A DNA stretch of 37,860 nucleotides from an uncultured Erysipelotrichaceae bacterium (GCA_947074115.1 CAMTOK010000009.1:1-37860), one strand, 5' to 3'. Positions 15,933 through 25,443 are shown, counted from the first letter of the stretch. Program-made: numbers and translations. The notes: generated from the sequence alone by a model not told the origin.

Positions 15933-16697
15933 ATGAAAAAATTATTAAAAGTATTTTTAGTATTAACTATGGCTTTTGTTGTTGTTGCTTGTGGTGGTAA
16001 CAATGATACAACTGGAGATAAAACAGTAATTACTGTTGGTATTTCACCTGACTATCCACCATATGAATCATTAACAACATCAAATGAAGTTGTTGGGTTT
16101 GACGTAGATATGATGAAATTATTTGAAGGATATTTAACTGAATTCTTTGATGGAGAATTTACATTTGATTTAAGAATTATGGACTTTGATAACATTGTTA
16201 CATCAATTCAAGGGGATCAAGTTGATTTAGGAATTTCTGGATTTACTTATGCTGAAGATAGAGATGTTGAATGGTCAAAACCATATACATCAACAAATCA
16301 AGTTGCTGTTATGCCTGTAGGAACAACTGTTAAAACTGTTGCTGATTTAGAAGGAAAAGCAATTGCTGCTCAAGCTGGTTCAACTGGTGAATATGCTGCT
16401 GAAGATATTGAAGGTGCAACTGTTTCAACATTAAAAGATGTTCAAAACATGTTTGCTGGATTAGCAGCTAATCAATATGATGCTGTTATCGTTGATATTG
16501 CTGTTGCTAAAAACTATGTAAATAGTGGTAACTTCATTATGTTAGAAGAACCTTTATTAGATGAAGAAAATTATATCATCGCTAAAAAAGGGAACACTGA
16601 AATTATTGAAAAAATTAATAAATGTATTGATACATTCTTAGCATCTGATGATTACAATGCTTTATGTGAACAATACGGATTAACAAAATTAGATTAA
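15933..16697 (+). CDS. Amino-acid ABC transporter, substrate-binding lipoprotein
   Basis: This 254-residue protein belongs to the family 3 solute-binding proteins that feed polar amino-acid importers. A lipoprotein signal ends at the lipobox VVAC with Cys20, so the mature protein is anchored outside the membrane. Family features include VGISPDYPPYESL, EVVGFDVDMMKLF, the DQVDLGISGFTYAEDRD segment, and AAQAGSTGEYAAED, where backbone and side chains normally hold the ligand. It is the first gene after an Arg-type T-box, so arginine (or a related basic amino acid) is the predicted ligand. That rests on the specifier, not on the pocket, which I cannot model here. Confidence 0.93.
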   Translation: MKKLLKVFLVLTMAFVVVACGGNNDTTGDKTVITVGISPDYPPYESLTTSNEVVGFDVDMMKLFEGYLTEFFDGEFTFDLRIMDFDNIVTSIQGDQVDLGISGFTYAEDRDVEWSKPYTSTNQVAVMPVGTTVKTVADLEGKAIAAQAGSTGEYAAEDIEGATVSTLKDVQNMFAGLAANQYDAVIVDIAVAKNYVNSGNFIMLEEPLLDEENYIIAKKGNTEIIEKINKCIDTFLASDDYNALCEQYGLTKLD

Positions 16698-16720
16698 AAT
16701 AAAAAAAGGTAGGGTATAGC

Positions 16721-17404
16721 ATGTTTGTAGCATTTGAAAAGGTGTTCACGTTAGCCAATATGATCTATTTGTTTAAAGGGGCACTGATTTCACTTATGAT
16801 TGCAGCGCTAGCCCTTTTCTTTGGATTAATATTAGGAATTATAGGAGCATCAGCGAAACGTTCTAAGTTTTTCTTATTTCGTTGGTTAGGAAATATTTAT
16901 GTAGAAGTTATTAGGGGAACACCAATGCTTCTTCAAATCTTATTATTGTTTGCAGTTATGCCAGCAATGTACACAGCAATTACAGGTTCAGTCATAAGAC
17001 CTAATGTTTATGTGATTGGGGTTATTGCTTTAAGTATAAATAGTGGTGCATACACAACAGAATTAATAAGAAGTGGTATAAATGGGATTGATAAAGGGCA
17101 ATGGGAAGCTGCAGAAACATTAGGGTTATCTAACTTCCAAACAATGAAACTCGTTATATTACCACAAGCATTTAAAAGAATTGTACCACCACTTGTAAGT
17201 GAGTTTATTACTTTAATTAAAGATTCATCTTTAATTAGTACAATTGGTGCAGTTGAATTATTAAAATCAGCACAGGTTATTGGGAACACATATTTTGATG
17301 TTATGTCTCCATATACCTTAGCGATGGTTTTCTATCTTGCAATGACATTAAGTATTTCATTTGTTGCAAGAAAGCTTGAAGGGAGGTTAGCTCAAAGTGA
17401 TTAA
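16721..17404 (+). CDS. Amino-acid ABC transporter, permease subunit
   Basis: This 227-residue membrane subunit of the His/Glu/Gln/Arg/opine importer family has about five hydrophobic helices. The ATPase-docking EAA loop is clear at 129-150 ([20 protein letters not shown]). [17 protein letters not shown] at 61-77 is the usual start of the HisMQ-type core. There is a single permease gene, so the importer probably uses a homodimer. It lies 23 bases after the binding-protein gene and overlaps the ATPase gene by eight bases. Confidence 0.95.
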   Translation: MFVAFEKVFTLANMIYLFKGALISLMIAALALFFGLILGIIGASAKRSKFFLFRWLGNIYVEVIRGTPMLLQILLLFAVMPAMYTAITGSVIRPNVYVIGVIALSINSGAYTTELIRSGINGIDKGQWEAAETLGLSNFQTMKLVILPQAFKRIVPPLVSEFITLIKDSSLISTIGAVELLKSAQVIGNTYFDVMSPYTLAMVFYLAMTLSISFVARKLEGRLAQSD

Positions 17405-18122
17405 ATTAAAGTCAATAACAAAGAGATTTAATCAATTTGTTGCAGTTGATAACGTCTCATTAGAAATAAAAAAAGGTGAAATTGTTTGTCTTATTGGACC
17501 ATCAGGTTCTGGTAAGAGTACAGTTTTAAGATGTATTAATGGATTAGAAGTACCTGAAGAAGGACAAGTTTTAATCAATGATACACCACTTATTAAAGAT
17601 GATGAAAAATATACAGATTTAAAATTAAAAATGGGCTTTGTTTTTCAACACTTTCATTTATTCCCACACATGAATGTGTTAGATAATCTAACACTTGCGC
17701 AAATTCATGTTAAAGATAGAAATGAAACAGAAGCAAAAGACATTGCTATGAAGTATTTAAAACGCGTTGGATTAGAAGAAAAAGCGTTAGAATATCCAAG
17801 TAAATTATCAGGGGGACAAAAACAACGTGTTGCGATAGCACGTAGTTTATGTATGAATCCAGAAGTGATGTTGTTTGATGAACCAACGAGTGCTTTGGAT
17901 CCTGAAATGGTTATTGAAGTTTTATCAGTTATGCAAGAACTTGCTCAAGAAGGGATGACGATGGTTGTTGTGACTCATGAAATGGGGTTCGCAAGAACTG
18001 TAGCTGATCGTGTGATCTTTTTGGAGGATGGACAAATTGTTGAGGAAAATCATGCTGAAGAATTCTTTGCGAATCCAAAGAGTGAAAGAGCAAGATCTTT
18101 CTTAAATAAGGTTATGCATTAA
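17397..18122 (+). CDS. Amino-acid ABC transporter, ATPase subunit
   Basis: This 241-residue GlnQ/ArtP-type ATPase powers the importer from the cytoplasmic face. Walker A is GPSGSGKST (34-42), the Q-loop lies in [18 protein letters not shown], the signature is LSGGQKQRV (137-145), Walker B is [12 protein letters not shown], and the switch His is in VVVTHEMGF. It starts with GTG inside the end of the permease gene (GTGATTAA), with GGGAGG ten bases upstream, so translation is probably coupled. The next gene starts on its last base. Confidence 0.96.
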   Translation: MIKLKSITKRFNQFVAVDNVSLEIKKGEIVCLIGPSGSGKSTVLRCINGLEVPEEGQVLINDTPLIKDDEKYTDLKLKMGFVFQHFHLFPHMNVLDNLTLAQIHVKDRNETEAKDIAMKYLKRVGLEEKALEYPSKLSGGQKQRVAIARSLCMNPEVMLFDEPTSALDPEMVIEVLSVMQELAQEGMTMVVVTHEMGFARTVADRVIFLEDGQIVEENHAEEFFANPKSERARSFLNKVMH

Positions 18123-19237
18123 TGAAGATCAAAGAATTTGAAGTTGAAACATGGATGACGATCTATGAAAACGACTGTGAAATCAATTTGACTGAAACAA
18201 GTATGAAATCTTTATCGCTTAAAGATTTACAAAAACTCGTTGATGAAGACATAATGGATCATGTTATGGAATTAAAACAAGACTATGGTCATATTGTTGG
18301 ATCTCCAAGATTAAAACAAGCAATATTATCATTATATAAAACCGGTGATGATTCAAATATTGCTATTACACATGGAGCAATCAATGCGAATGAACTTGTT
18401 ATGATGACTTTATTAGAACCGGGTGATCATATCGTGAGTTTATTTCCGTCATATCAACAAATGTATGACTTCCCACATTCACTGGGATGTGATGTAAGTT
18501 TAATTGAATTAGACGAAGGTAAGGGCTGGTTACCATCGATTGATGATTTTAAACGTGTTGTGAATGAAAAAACAAAAATGATTTGCTTAAATTCTCCTAA
18601 TAATCCTACAGGAACGACGATAAAAGGACAATTGATGAATGATATAATTGACCTTGCAAAGCAATACAATTGTTATATCCTGTGTGATGAAATTTATCGA
18701 GGTTTAGGTACAAATACAAAAGACATTCTACCATCTTTTTCAGATCAATATGAAAAAGCAATAGTAACACAAAGTTTATCCAAAGTCTTTTCTTTTGCTG
18801 GGTTAAGATTAGGGTGGATTAAGGCTGAACAATCCGTTATAGACTTAGTGAATTTACGTAGAGATTATCATATCATAAGTAGTGGTCCGATGAATGATTA
18901 TCTTGGTGCTTTGGTATTAGAAAATAAAGATGTTATATTAGATAGAAATAGGAAAATATGTGCTAAAAACAAAGAACTGCTGAAACAGTGGCTAAAGAAG
19001 AATCCACTCTTCTCATGTGTCATACCGGATGAAGGAACTGTTTGTTTTTTACACTATGATCTTCCTTTGAAATCACAAGAATTCTGTGAAAGATTACAAA
19101 AAGAAACGGGTGTGTTTTTCGTTCCAGGAAAGACATTTGGTAAAGAATATTACTTACGTTTTGGTCTAACACATGAAGCTCGTGAAGTTGAAGAAGGATT
19201 GAGAAGGCTTGAAAATTGGTATAAGAGGATACGATAA
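18122..19237 (+). CDS. Class I/II PLP-dependent aminotransferase
   Basis: This 371-residue cytoplasmic fold-type I PLP enzyme carries NSPNNPTGT, the cofactor Asp in ILCDEIYRGL, and the Schiff-base Lys221 in SLSKVFSFAGLRLGW. The C-terminal Arg that binds the substrate carboxylate is probably in YYLRFGL. It begins on the last base of the ATPase stop codon (TAATG), so it is the fourth gene of the operon behind the Arg-type T-box. The general shape recalls aminotransferase-like enzymes such as capreomycidine synthase as well as ordinary aspartate-family aminotransferases. A role in using the imported amino acid is inferred from the operon only. Confidence 0.9.
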   Translation: MKIKEFEVETWMTIYENDCEINLTETSMKSLSLKDLQKLVDEDIMDHVMELKQDYGHIVGSPRLKQAILSLYKTGDDSNIAITHGAINANELVMMTLLEPGDHIVSLFPSYQQMYDFPHSLGCDVSLIELDEGKGWLPSIDDFKRVVNEKTKMICLNSPNNPTGTTIKGQLMNDIIDLAKQYNCYILCDEIYRGLGTNTKDILPSFSDQYEKAIVTQSLSKVFSFAGLRLGWIKAEQSVIDLVNLRRDYHIISSGPMNDYLGALVLENKDVILDRNRKICAKNKELLKQWLKKNPLFSCVIPDEGTVCFLHYDLPLKSQEFCERLQKETGVFFVPGKTFGKEYYLRFGLTHEAREVEEGLRRLENWYKRIR

Positions 19238-19260
19238 AAAAACTCCGTGAGGAGTTTTTT
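19236..19260. terminator. Bidirectional terminator between convergent genes
   Basis: AAAAAAACTCC, loop GTGA, then GGAGTTTTTT. It ends the importer operon and, on the other strand, the SpoVB-like gene. Confidence 0.9.
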
Positions 19261-19265
19261 CTTTG

Positions 19266-20576
19266 TCATAAACGCGCGGATTCTTTGTATGCATATTGAT
19301 AAACGTGATATACAGATAGGAGTAATGTTATAAAGAGTCCGACGAGTAAGACAATAGCAACGCTGAGTACACCATAATATGGTGTTAACACAATTAATAG
19401 AATAAATTCAATAAGACATTCTAAAATACTCATAAAGAACATTTCTTTGTTCTTATTTAACGCTTGAAGCGTTGCTGATAATGGAGTTTGAAGATAGAAA
19501 AGTGTAAATGGGATACTCATATATTTTAGATAATCATAACCATTTGTTGTGTTATACATAATTAAAAGACACTTATCTCCCCAGAAATAGAATAGACAAG
19601 TAAAAGGTATACTGATAAATAAACAAACAATAACCGCAACCAAAACATGCTTTCTTAAATCATACATTTTATTAGCGGCGATATCTCTATTTAATATAGG
19701 GATCAAAAGCCGTAGAACAACATTGTTAAAGAAGGTAGGGGTTAGGAGTATGGATATAACATACCCACTGATGACGGCGTATTGTAAGTGAATTTCACCT
19801 TCATTAACTCCGATACCGGTAAGAATTAAGACTAAGATAATAGGCTCTAAAAAGTTATAACAAGTATGAATCATTCTTGAACCGGTTAAAGGTAAGGCGA
19901 TATTCATTAAATCTTTAAATAAGAAATGTTCTTCAAATTCAACTTTTGTTGGTTTTCTAAGTGTTGTCTTACGTTTCAACCTCAACATCAAATAACCAAT
20001 GGAACAGAGTTCGCCAATACTCATTGCAAGTATTGCAACTGTGACAAGATATTGAATATCCATTGGAGGTAAAGCTTTAATAATGAAGTAAGTGAAGATA
20101 ATTCTTGCGACTTCTTCTAATAATTGTGCGATAGAAAGATTCCAAACATCTTCTCTACCTAAAAAGTAATTCTTAACGATCCCACTTATTGCCACCAAAG
20201 GAATAAAAGGTAACATTGCTAAGATTGGATAAAATGCTTTCTCCTGTTTAAGGAAATCTATTGCAATCATTCTTGAAAAGACAGTTAAACCACACATAAT
20301 ACATAGACAGGACACAATACATATTAACGTTGCAGAAAAAATGACCTTTTTATTGTTGTATTTAGGATTCGATACGAGCCTGAACACTGCTGATGGAATA
20401 GAGAATTGTGCCAATGTAATGCAAAGTGATAACGTTGGTATAACAAGAATATAGAGAGCCATTCCTTGCTCATCTAATAATCTTGATAACATCATTCTAT
20501 TCAGTATTGAAAATACTTTAGTAATCATTGTACTTGCACTGAGTACAAGAAAGGAATTAATCAATTTTCTTTTCAT
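19266..20576 (-). CDS. SpoVB/MurJ-like polysaccharide flippase family membrane protein
   Basis: This 436-residue protein has about 12-14 hydrophobic segments and the N-terminal pattern of the MVF/SpoVB group (NSFLVLSASTMITKVFSILNRMMLSRLL). The family moves lipid-linked sugars or wall precursors across the membrane. It is shorter than Bacillus SpoVB (about 518). In Bacillus spoVB lies beside comN/yrzD and near recJ-apt-relA, as here, which supports the branch. Whether this organism forms spores is not shown by the window, so a vegetative wall-precursor role is equally possible. AAAGGAAG precedes the ATG. This is the only gene called here that stops with TGA. Confidence 0.82.
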   Translation of the reverse strand: MKRKLINSFLVLSASTMITKVFSILNRMMLSRLLDEQGMALYILVIPTLSLCITLAQFSIPSAVFRLVSNPKYNNKKVIFSATLICIVSCLCIMCGLTVFSRMIAIDFLKQEKAFYPILAMLPFIPLVAISGIVKNYFLGREDVWNLSIAQLLEEVARIIFTYFIIKALPPMDIQYLVTVAILAMSIGELCSIGYLMLRLKRKTTLRKPTKVEFEEHFLFKDLMNIALPLTGSRMIHTCYNFLEPIILVLILTGIGVNEGEIHLQYAVISGYVISILLTPTFFNNVVLRLLIPILNRDIAANKMYDLRKHVLVAVIVCLFISIPFTCLFYFWGDKCLLIMYNTTNGYDYLKYMSIPFTLFYLQTPLSATLQALNKNKEMFFMSILECLIEFILLIVLTPYYGVLSVAIVLLVGLFITLLLSVYHVYQYAYKESARL

Positions 20577-20606
20577 AAAACACTTCCTTTATTTTAGATT
20601 TTCCTT

Positions 20607-20612
20607 TATAAT
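20607..20612 (+). promoter_or_regulatory. Possible -10 box of the comN-like/recJ unit
   Basis: A TATAAT with no convincing -35 upstream. The divergent intergenic region here is only about 80 bases and must serve both directions. On the opposite strand the same bases give TATTAT for the SpoVB-like gene. Confidence 0.35.
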
Positions 20613-20654
20613 AAATATGTTGAATATAAAAGAAATATGTTAGGAAGTGTGAGT

Positions 20655-20942
20655 GTGAAAGTTGATCTAAAGCAAAAATTACCTTTAGATATTCTTTTTT
20701 TAATGAGAATAAAAGCGAATGAATTTAAAAGTGAAGGTGTTTTAAAGATTCATTCTGAAGATATTAAAGAATACCTGTACAGTACAAAATGGAAGAATGA
20801 AGAGAATGTTGTTCTGTGCGAAGCAATCGATGATATAATGTCATTGCGTTTTTCTGACGTATTTGAATATTTAAAAGTCAAAGTGATCAAAGAAGCATCA
20901 CATATGAAAATTGAAGATTTTCAAGACTTTATCATTAAGTAA
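20655..20942 (+). CDS. ComN/YrzD-like post-transcriptional regulator family protein
   Basis: This 95-residue soluble protein has the core KWKNEENVVLCEAIDDIMSLRFSDVFEYLKV, which resembles the KKW-E-x-LYEIVxDIMSLK-x-x-x-Y-x-YL pattern of Bacillus ComN (YrzD). ComN acts on comER-comEA mRNA at division sites. The gene is placed as in Bacillus, next to spoVB and upstream of recJ. The frame is open from an ATG at 20637, but AGGAAG at 20642-20647 favours the GTG at 20655. The identification rests on pattern and synteny and has not been searched. Confidence 0.72.
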   Translation: MKVDLKQKLPLDILFLMRIKANEFKSEGVLKIHSEDIKEYLYSTKWKNEENVVLCEAIDDIMSLRFSDVFEYLKVKVIKEASHMKIEDFQDFIIK

Positions 20943-20967
20943 CTGTTCAACAGTTACTTTTCTTTTG
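20937..20967 (+). terminator. Hairpin between the comN-like gene and recJ
   Basis: AAGTAACTG, loop TTCAA, CAGTTACTT, then TTCTTTT. The tail is interrupted by a C and recJ begins 11 bases on, so this may attenuate or process the transcript rather than end it. Confidence 0.55.
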
Positions 20968-20977
20968 AGGAGAATAT

Positions 20978-22612
20978 ATGAAGTACATAATTAAAAATGA
21001 ACAACAAGGAATAGATTTAAGTGGTTATACACATCTATCACCTTTATTAAAAAAGATAATCAGTTGTCAAAATTATAATGAACAAGAAATTCAACAAGTT
21101 TTAACACCAAAACTTATTTATCATGATTTTTCATTGTTTGAAGATGCATATATCGTTTTAGATAGAATTCAAGAAGCAATAGAAAACGAAGAGAAAATAT
21201 GTATTTATGGAGATTACGACTGTGATGGGATCTTAGCGACAACAATTCTTGTCCAAGCTTTTAAAGAGTTGGGTGTTGATGTTGGTTATCATATACCTAA
21301 CCGTTTTAGCGATGGTTATGGTCTTAATAGTAGTCGTGTTGAACAAATTGCCGAAAAAGGATATTCATTAATTATTACAGTTGATAATGGTATTGGTGCC
21401 TTTGAAGCAGTTGATCATGCCAATGACCTTGGTGTTGACGTTATTATTACAGATCATCATCAATTTGGAGATGATGTTCCCGATGCACTTGGAATCATTC
21501 ATACAAAATTATCTGATGCTTACCCTTTTAAAGAAATCTCAGGTGGTTTTGTAGCTTATAAACTGGCAAGTGCATTATTAAAGAGACAAGATAAATATTT
21601 ATTTACTTTAGCTGCGATAACGACAATATCGGATATGATGCCATTATTAAATGAAAATCATTGTTTAGTAAAACGTGGTCTTGAATTTATGAATCAAGAA
21701 AAATACCCAGCGTTAGAAATGTTATTACCAAAACCACAACCATATACATCACGTGTTATTGGCTTTACAATAGCACCTAAAATCAATTCATTTGGAAGAT
21801 TACCTGAATTGACTCATCCAAACGTTTTGGTGAAATATTTTATGAAGGATTGCGACCCTGCTTTTAGAAGGGAAGTGGCATCTAAAGCTGATGAAATTAA
21901 TTCAAAAAGACAATCAATGACAACAGAACAAAGCCGCTTTGTTGATTATGATTCAAATGATCGCTGTGTGTGTTTTGCGAGTGCAGATTACCATGAAGGA
22001 TTAATTGGTCTCATTGCGAGTCGTTTAACTCGAGAACACAGTTGTCCAAGTTTTATTATGAGTTTAGATGAAGATACACAAATCTTAAAAGGAAGTGCAA
22101 GAAGTTTAGTAGGATTTTCTTTATATGATTTTTTTGAAAGACATCCTGACTTGTTTTTAACATGTGGCGGTCACGCTATGGCAGGTGGTTTTTCTCTCCA
22201 TAATAGCCGATTAAATGAGTTTAAAGAGTTATTGAATGAAGAATTAGAGAACGTTGTATTTGAAGATGAAGAAGATGTTATTGACGTTCCATTAGATATG
22301 ATTGATCTTGCATCGGTAGAGTCATTGAGTTTGCTTGAACCTTATGGAATGTGCCATGAAGAACCATTATTTTATTTACATAATGTTCAAATCAAGAGTA
22401 TACAATTACTAAGTGAAGGGAAACATTTAAAAATGATATTGTCTTTACCTCATGGTGATATAGATGCATTATTTTTCTCTCATGGACATCTATATGAAAC
22501 TCTTAAAAATGAATCATTTGGACACTTTATTGGTCAATTGTCAGTGAATACATTTAGAAACCAAAAAACAATTAATTTTATGATAAAAGAAATAACGACT
22601 CCTCTTTATTAA
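20978..22612 (+). CDS. recJ: Single-strand-specific exonuclease RecJ
   Basis: This 544-residue cytoplasmic 5'-3' single-strand DNA exonuclease works in recombination and repair. DHH-domain motifs are intact: YGDYDCDGI (78-85), TVDNGIG (134-140) and ITDHHQF (157-163). The DHHA1 part shows SADYHEGLIGLIASRL and GGHAMAGGFS near 396. An OB-type domain ends the protein. The length is near that of E. coli RecJ (577), well short of Bacillus RecJ (786), so the extra C-terminal domain of Bacillus is missing. GAGGAG precedes the ATG. Its place before apt and relA matches Bacillus, but secDF is absent. Confidence 0.95.
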   Translation: MKYIIKNEQQGIDLSGYTHLSPLLKKIISCQNYNEQEIQQVLTPKLIYHDFSLFEDAYIVLDRIQEAIENEEKICIYGDYDCDGILATTILVQAFKELGVDVGYHIPNRFSDGYGLNSSRVEQIAEKGYSLIITVDNGIGAFEAVDHANDLGVDVIITDHHQFGDDVPDALGIIHTKLSDAYPFKEISGGFVAYKLASALLKRQDKYLFTLAAITTISDMMPLLNENHCLVKRGLEFMNQEKYPALEMLLPKPQPYTSRVIGFTIAPKINSFGRLPELTHPNVLVKYFMKDCDPAFRREVASKADEINSKRQSMTTEQSRFVDYDSNDRCVCFASADYHEGLIGLIASRLTREHSCPSFIMSLDEDTQILKGSARSLVGFSLYDFFERHPDLFLTCGGHAMAGGFSLHNSRLNEFKELLNEELENVVFEDEEDVIDVPLDMIDLASVESLSLLEPYGMCHEEPLFYLHNVQIKSIQLLSEGKHLKMILSLPHGDIDALFFSHGHLYETLKNESFGHFIGQLSVNTFRNQKTINFMIKEITTPLY

Positions 22613-22624
22613 GTGAGAGGAATT

Positions 22625-22633
22625 TGTTATAAT
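22625..22633 (+). promoter_or_regulatory. Extended -10 promoter before apt
   Basis: TGTTATAAT, a TGn extended -10 with perfect TATAAT, lying 29 bases before the apt ATG. There is no good -35. Confidence 0.6.
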
Positions 22634-22662
22634 ATGAAAGTATATATAGGAGGACTTATTAA

Positions 22663-23175
22663 ATGGATTTAAATCAATATGTTGCGGAGATACAAGACTT
22701 TCCTACAGAAGGAATTTTATTTCGTGATATTACGCCGTTAATGGCAGATAAAGATGCTTATAAAGAGGCGATTAGATTACTAACAGATTATGCGAAAGAA
22801 AAAAACGCTGATATCGTTGTTGGTCCTGAAGCAAGAGGGTTCTTATTTGGATGCCCAGTTGCGATTGAATTAGGTGCAGGATTCGTTCCAGTAAGAAAAC
22901 CTGGAAAATTACCAAGAGAAACTGTATCAAGAACTTATGAATTAGAATATGGTCATAATGAAATCCATATGCATAAAGATAGTATTAAAAAAGGTCAAAA
23001 AGTTGTTATTGTAGACGATTTATTAGCAACTGGAGGGACTGTTGAAGCAGCTGTTGCACTTATTGAAGAAATGGGTGGAGAAGTTGTTGGGATTGCATTC
23101 CTTGTTGAATTATTAGGTTTAAATGGTAGAGACTGTTTAAAAGGATATGATATTTTTTCAGTATTAAAATATTAA
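22663..23175 (+). CDS. apt: Adenine phosphoribosyltransferase
   Basis: This 170-residue cytoplasmic purine-salvage enzyme makes AMP from adenine and PRPP. The PRPP-binding motif [13 protein letters not shown] lies at 114-126. [14 protein letters not shown] (54-67) and [13 protein letters not shown] are typical of Apt. The length matches the family (about 170). AGGAGG precedes the ATG. It sits between recJ and relA as in Bacillus, where purine salvage and (p)ppGpp metabolism are neighbours. Confidence 0.97.
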   Translation: MDLNQYVAEIQDFPTEGILFRDITPLMADKDAYKEAIRLLTDYAKEKNADIVVGPEARGFLFGCPVAIELGAGFVPVRKPGKLPRETVSRTYELEYGHNEIHMHKDSIKKGQKVVIVDDLLATGGTVEAAVALIEEMGGEVVGIAFLVELLGLNGRDCLKGYDIFSVLKY

Positions 23176-23196
23176 AAGAGACATGGTCTCTTTTTT
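23174..23196 (+). terminator. Hairpin terminator between apt and relA
   Basis: AAAAGAGAC, loop ATG, GTCTCTTTT, then T to 23196. It overlaps the apt stop. relA starts 25 bases on with no obvious promoter, so partial readthrough is expected. Confidence 0.65.
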
Positions 23197-23220
23197 AATA
23201 ATAAGATTGGAGGGGAAGTT

Positions 23221-25434
23221 ATGGAAGAAGTGAATATAAACAGAGCTGTTGATATTAATGATGTCATTTTAGAGTGTCGTAAATATATAACAAGACAAGA
23301 AAGTTTTGATTTAATACAAAAAGCTCATGATTATATCATGGTGAAACACGAGGGACAAAAAAGGAAAAGTGGGGAACCTTATACTGTTCACTTGTTATGG
23401 GTAGCTTACATCTTAGCACAATTAGAAACTGGACCAATTACTATTGCGGCTGGTTTACTTCACGATGTTATGGAAGACTGCGATGTCAGCCATGCTGAAA
23501 TGGTCAGTGAATTTGGTGAAGAAATTACGACACTTGTTGAAGGTGTTACAAAAATCAATAAGATGCCGTTTAAAGATGAAGCAGAAGTTTATGCTGAAAA
23601 TCACCGAAAAATTTATATTGCGATGGCTAAAGATATTCGTGTTATTTTAATTAAATTAGCTGATCGTCTTCATAACATGCGTACTCTTCAATATATGAGA
23701 CCAGACAAACAACAAAGAATATCAAGAGAAACGTTAGAAGTTTATGCGCCAATAGCTCATAGATTAGGGATCAATGATATTCGTATTGAGTTAGAGGATT
23801 TAAGTTTATGTTATTTAGATCCAAAAGCATACAAAGAAATCTCTGAATTGTTAGAACAAAAACGTAGTGAGAGAAAAGAGTCAGTTGATAAAATGATGGA
23901 CTCAGTTAAAAAACTCTTAGATGAACATCATATAGATTATCGTATTAAAGGTCGTGCAAAACATATTTATAGTATTTATAAAAAAATGGTTATCAAACAT
24001 AAACGATTTGATGAACTTTATGATTTAAATGCTTTAAGAATTATATTGAATGACAAAATGAAATGTTATGAAGTTCTAGGTATTGTTCATGATCATTATC
24101 GACCACTACCAGGGCGTTTTAAGGATTATATTGCAATGCCTAAACCAAATATGTATCAATCCCTTCATACAGCAATTATAGGGGAAAATGGTCATATCTT
24201 TGAAATCCAAATTCGTACAGAAGAAATGGATGCACTTGCAGAACGTGGAGTTGCATCACATTGGCGATACAAAGAAAATAAAGCGTATTCTTCTTCTCAA
24301 GAACAAAAAGAGATTGGAGAAAAACTACAATGGCTTGGAGACTTTATTACATTAAGTGATGAAATAAAAGATAACGATGCAAAAGAATTCTATGATACAT
24401 TACGACGTGATATATTTGAAGCTAATGTCTATGTTATGACACCGCAAGGCAAAATTGTGGAATTACCAAATGGTGCAACACCAATAGATTTTGCCTATAG
24501 AATTCATACAGAAGTTGGTCATAAAGCAGTCGGTGCATTGGTCAATAATGTTATGGTTCCAATCAATACAAAACTTGTTACAGGTGATATTGTAGAAATT
24601 AAAACCAATAAAAACTCAGGTCCAAGTGAAGATTGGTTGAAATTTGTACAAACGGCAGGAGCCCGTAATAAAATCAGACAGTTTATTTCTAAACGTGATA
24701 TTGAAACTCAAAAAGAAACCCTTGAAGAAGGAAAGAAACTTCTACGTGATGAAATAAAACGACGTGAATTAGATGAAAAGAAATATATGGATTCAGACAC
24801 ATATAAATCATATTTTGGTTCATTCGGTGTTTCTCAATTTGATGATTTGTTAATATTACTTGGTAAAAAACAAGCAAACCCTGCGACATTACTAGATAAA
24901 GTTGTTGTTAATCATGCAGGATTCTTTGATAATTTATCTAAGATTTTAAAGAAAAATAACAACGCAATGAAAAAACAAGCAACAGGAAAAAGTCTTGGCA
25001 TTAGCGTTAATGGTGTTGATGGTTTAAAAGTACAACTTTCAAAATGTTGTAATCCAATACCTGGTGATAAAATCATCGGTTATGTTTCTAAAGGACAAGG
25101 AATCAAAGTTCATAGAGCTGATTGTCCAAATGTTAAAGGTGTTGAACAGGGACGTCTTATCGATGTTTACTGGGATTACACAACGATTACTGAAAAAAGA
25201 TTTGAAGTCGATATAGATATCATCGGTTTAGATCGACCAAATTTATTGAATGATATTATTACTGTATTAGGTCAAATGAAAGTTAATATTTTAAATATTA
25301 ACGCTAATGTACAAAATATAGATGCAAATATACATTTGAAGTTATCAGTAGAAAATGCTGAATTGTTACAAACAACAATTGATAATTTAAATAAAATACA
25401 AGGTATTTATGAAATAAAACGTGTTATTCATTAA
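23221..25434 (+). CDS. relA: Bifunctional (p)ppGpp synthetase/hydrolase (Rel/SpoT family)
   Basis: This 737-residue stringent-response enzyme makes and degrades (p)ppGpp in response to amino-acid starvation on ribosomes. The hydrolase domain keeps His57, His81-Asp82 in LLHDVMEDCDV, and DRLHNMRTL, so hydrolysis should be active. The synthetase domain has RAKHIYSIYKK, GRFKDYIAMPKPNMYQSLHT and EIQIRTEEMDALAERGVASHW. TGS lies at about 402-463, a Cys-containing zinc-finger-like segment (KCCNPIPGD to HRADCPN) near 608-642, and ACT from about 660. It is the long ribosome-linked form. The neighbours apt, hisS and aspS match Bacillus, but dtd is absent. Confidence 0.97.
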   Translation: MEEVNINRAVDINDVILECRKYITRQESFDLIQKAHDYIMVKHEGQKRKSGEPYTVHLLWVAYILAQLETGPITIAAGLLHDVMEDCDVSHAEMVSEFGEEITTLVEGVTKINKMPFKDEAEVYAENHRKIYIAMAKDIRVILIKLADRLHNMRTLQYMRPDKQQRISRETLEVYAPIAHRLGINDIRIELEDLSLCYLDPKAYKEISELLEQKRSERKESVDKMMDSVKKLLDEHHIDYRIKGRAKHIYSIYKKMVIKHKRFDELYDLNALRIILNDKMKCYEVLGIVHDHYRPLPGRFKDYIAMPKPNMYQSLHTAIIGENGHIFEIQIRTEEMDALAERGVASHWRYKENKAYSSSQEQKEIGEKLQWLGDFITLSDEIKDNDAKEFYDTLRRDIFEANVYVMTPQGKIVELPNGATPIDFAYRIHTEVGHKAVGALVNNVMVPINTKLVTGDIVEIKTNKNSGPSEDWLKFVQTAGARNKIRQFISKRDIETQKETLEEGKKLLRDEIKRRELDEKKYMDSDTYKSYFGSFGVSQFDDLLILLGKKQANPATLLDKVVVNHAGFFDNLSKILKKNNNAMKKQATGKSLGISVNGVDGLKVQLSKCCNPIPGDKIIGYVSKGQGIKVHRADCPNVKGVEQGRLIDVYWDYTTITEKRFEVDIDIIGLDRPNLLNDIITVLGQMKVNILNINANVQNIDANIHLKLSVENAELLQTTIDNLNKIQGIYEIKRVIH

Positions 25435-25443
25435 GGAATGACC

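Noticed and set aside
22600-22617. Hairpin between recJ and apt (CCTCT with AGAGG)
   Set aside because: Only five pairs with a long loop and no T-tract; too weak to call a terminator.
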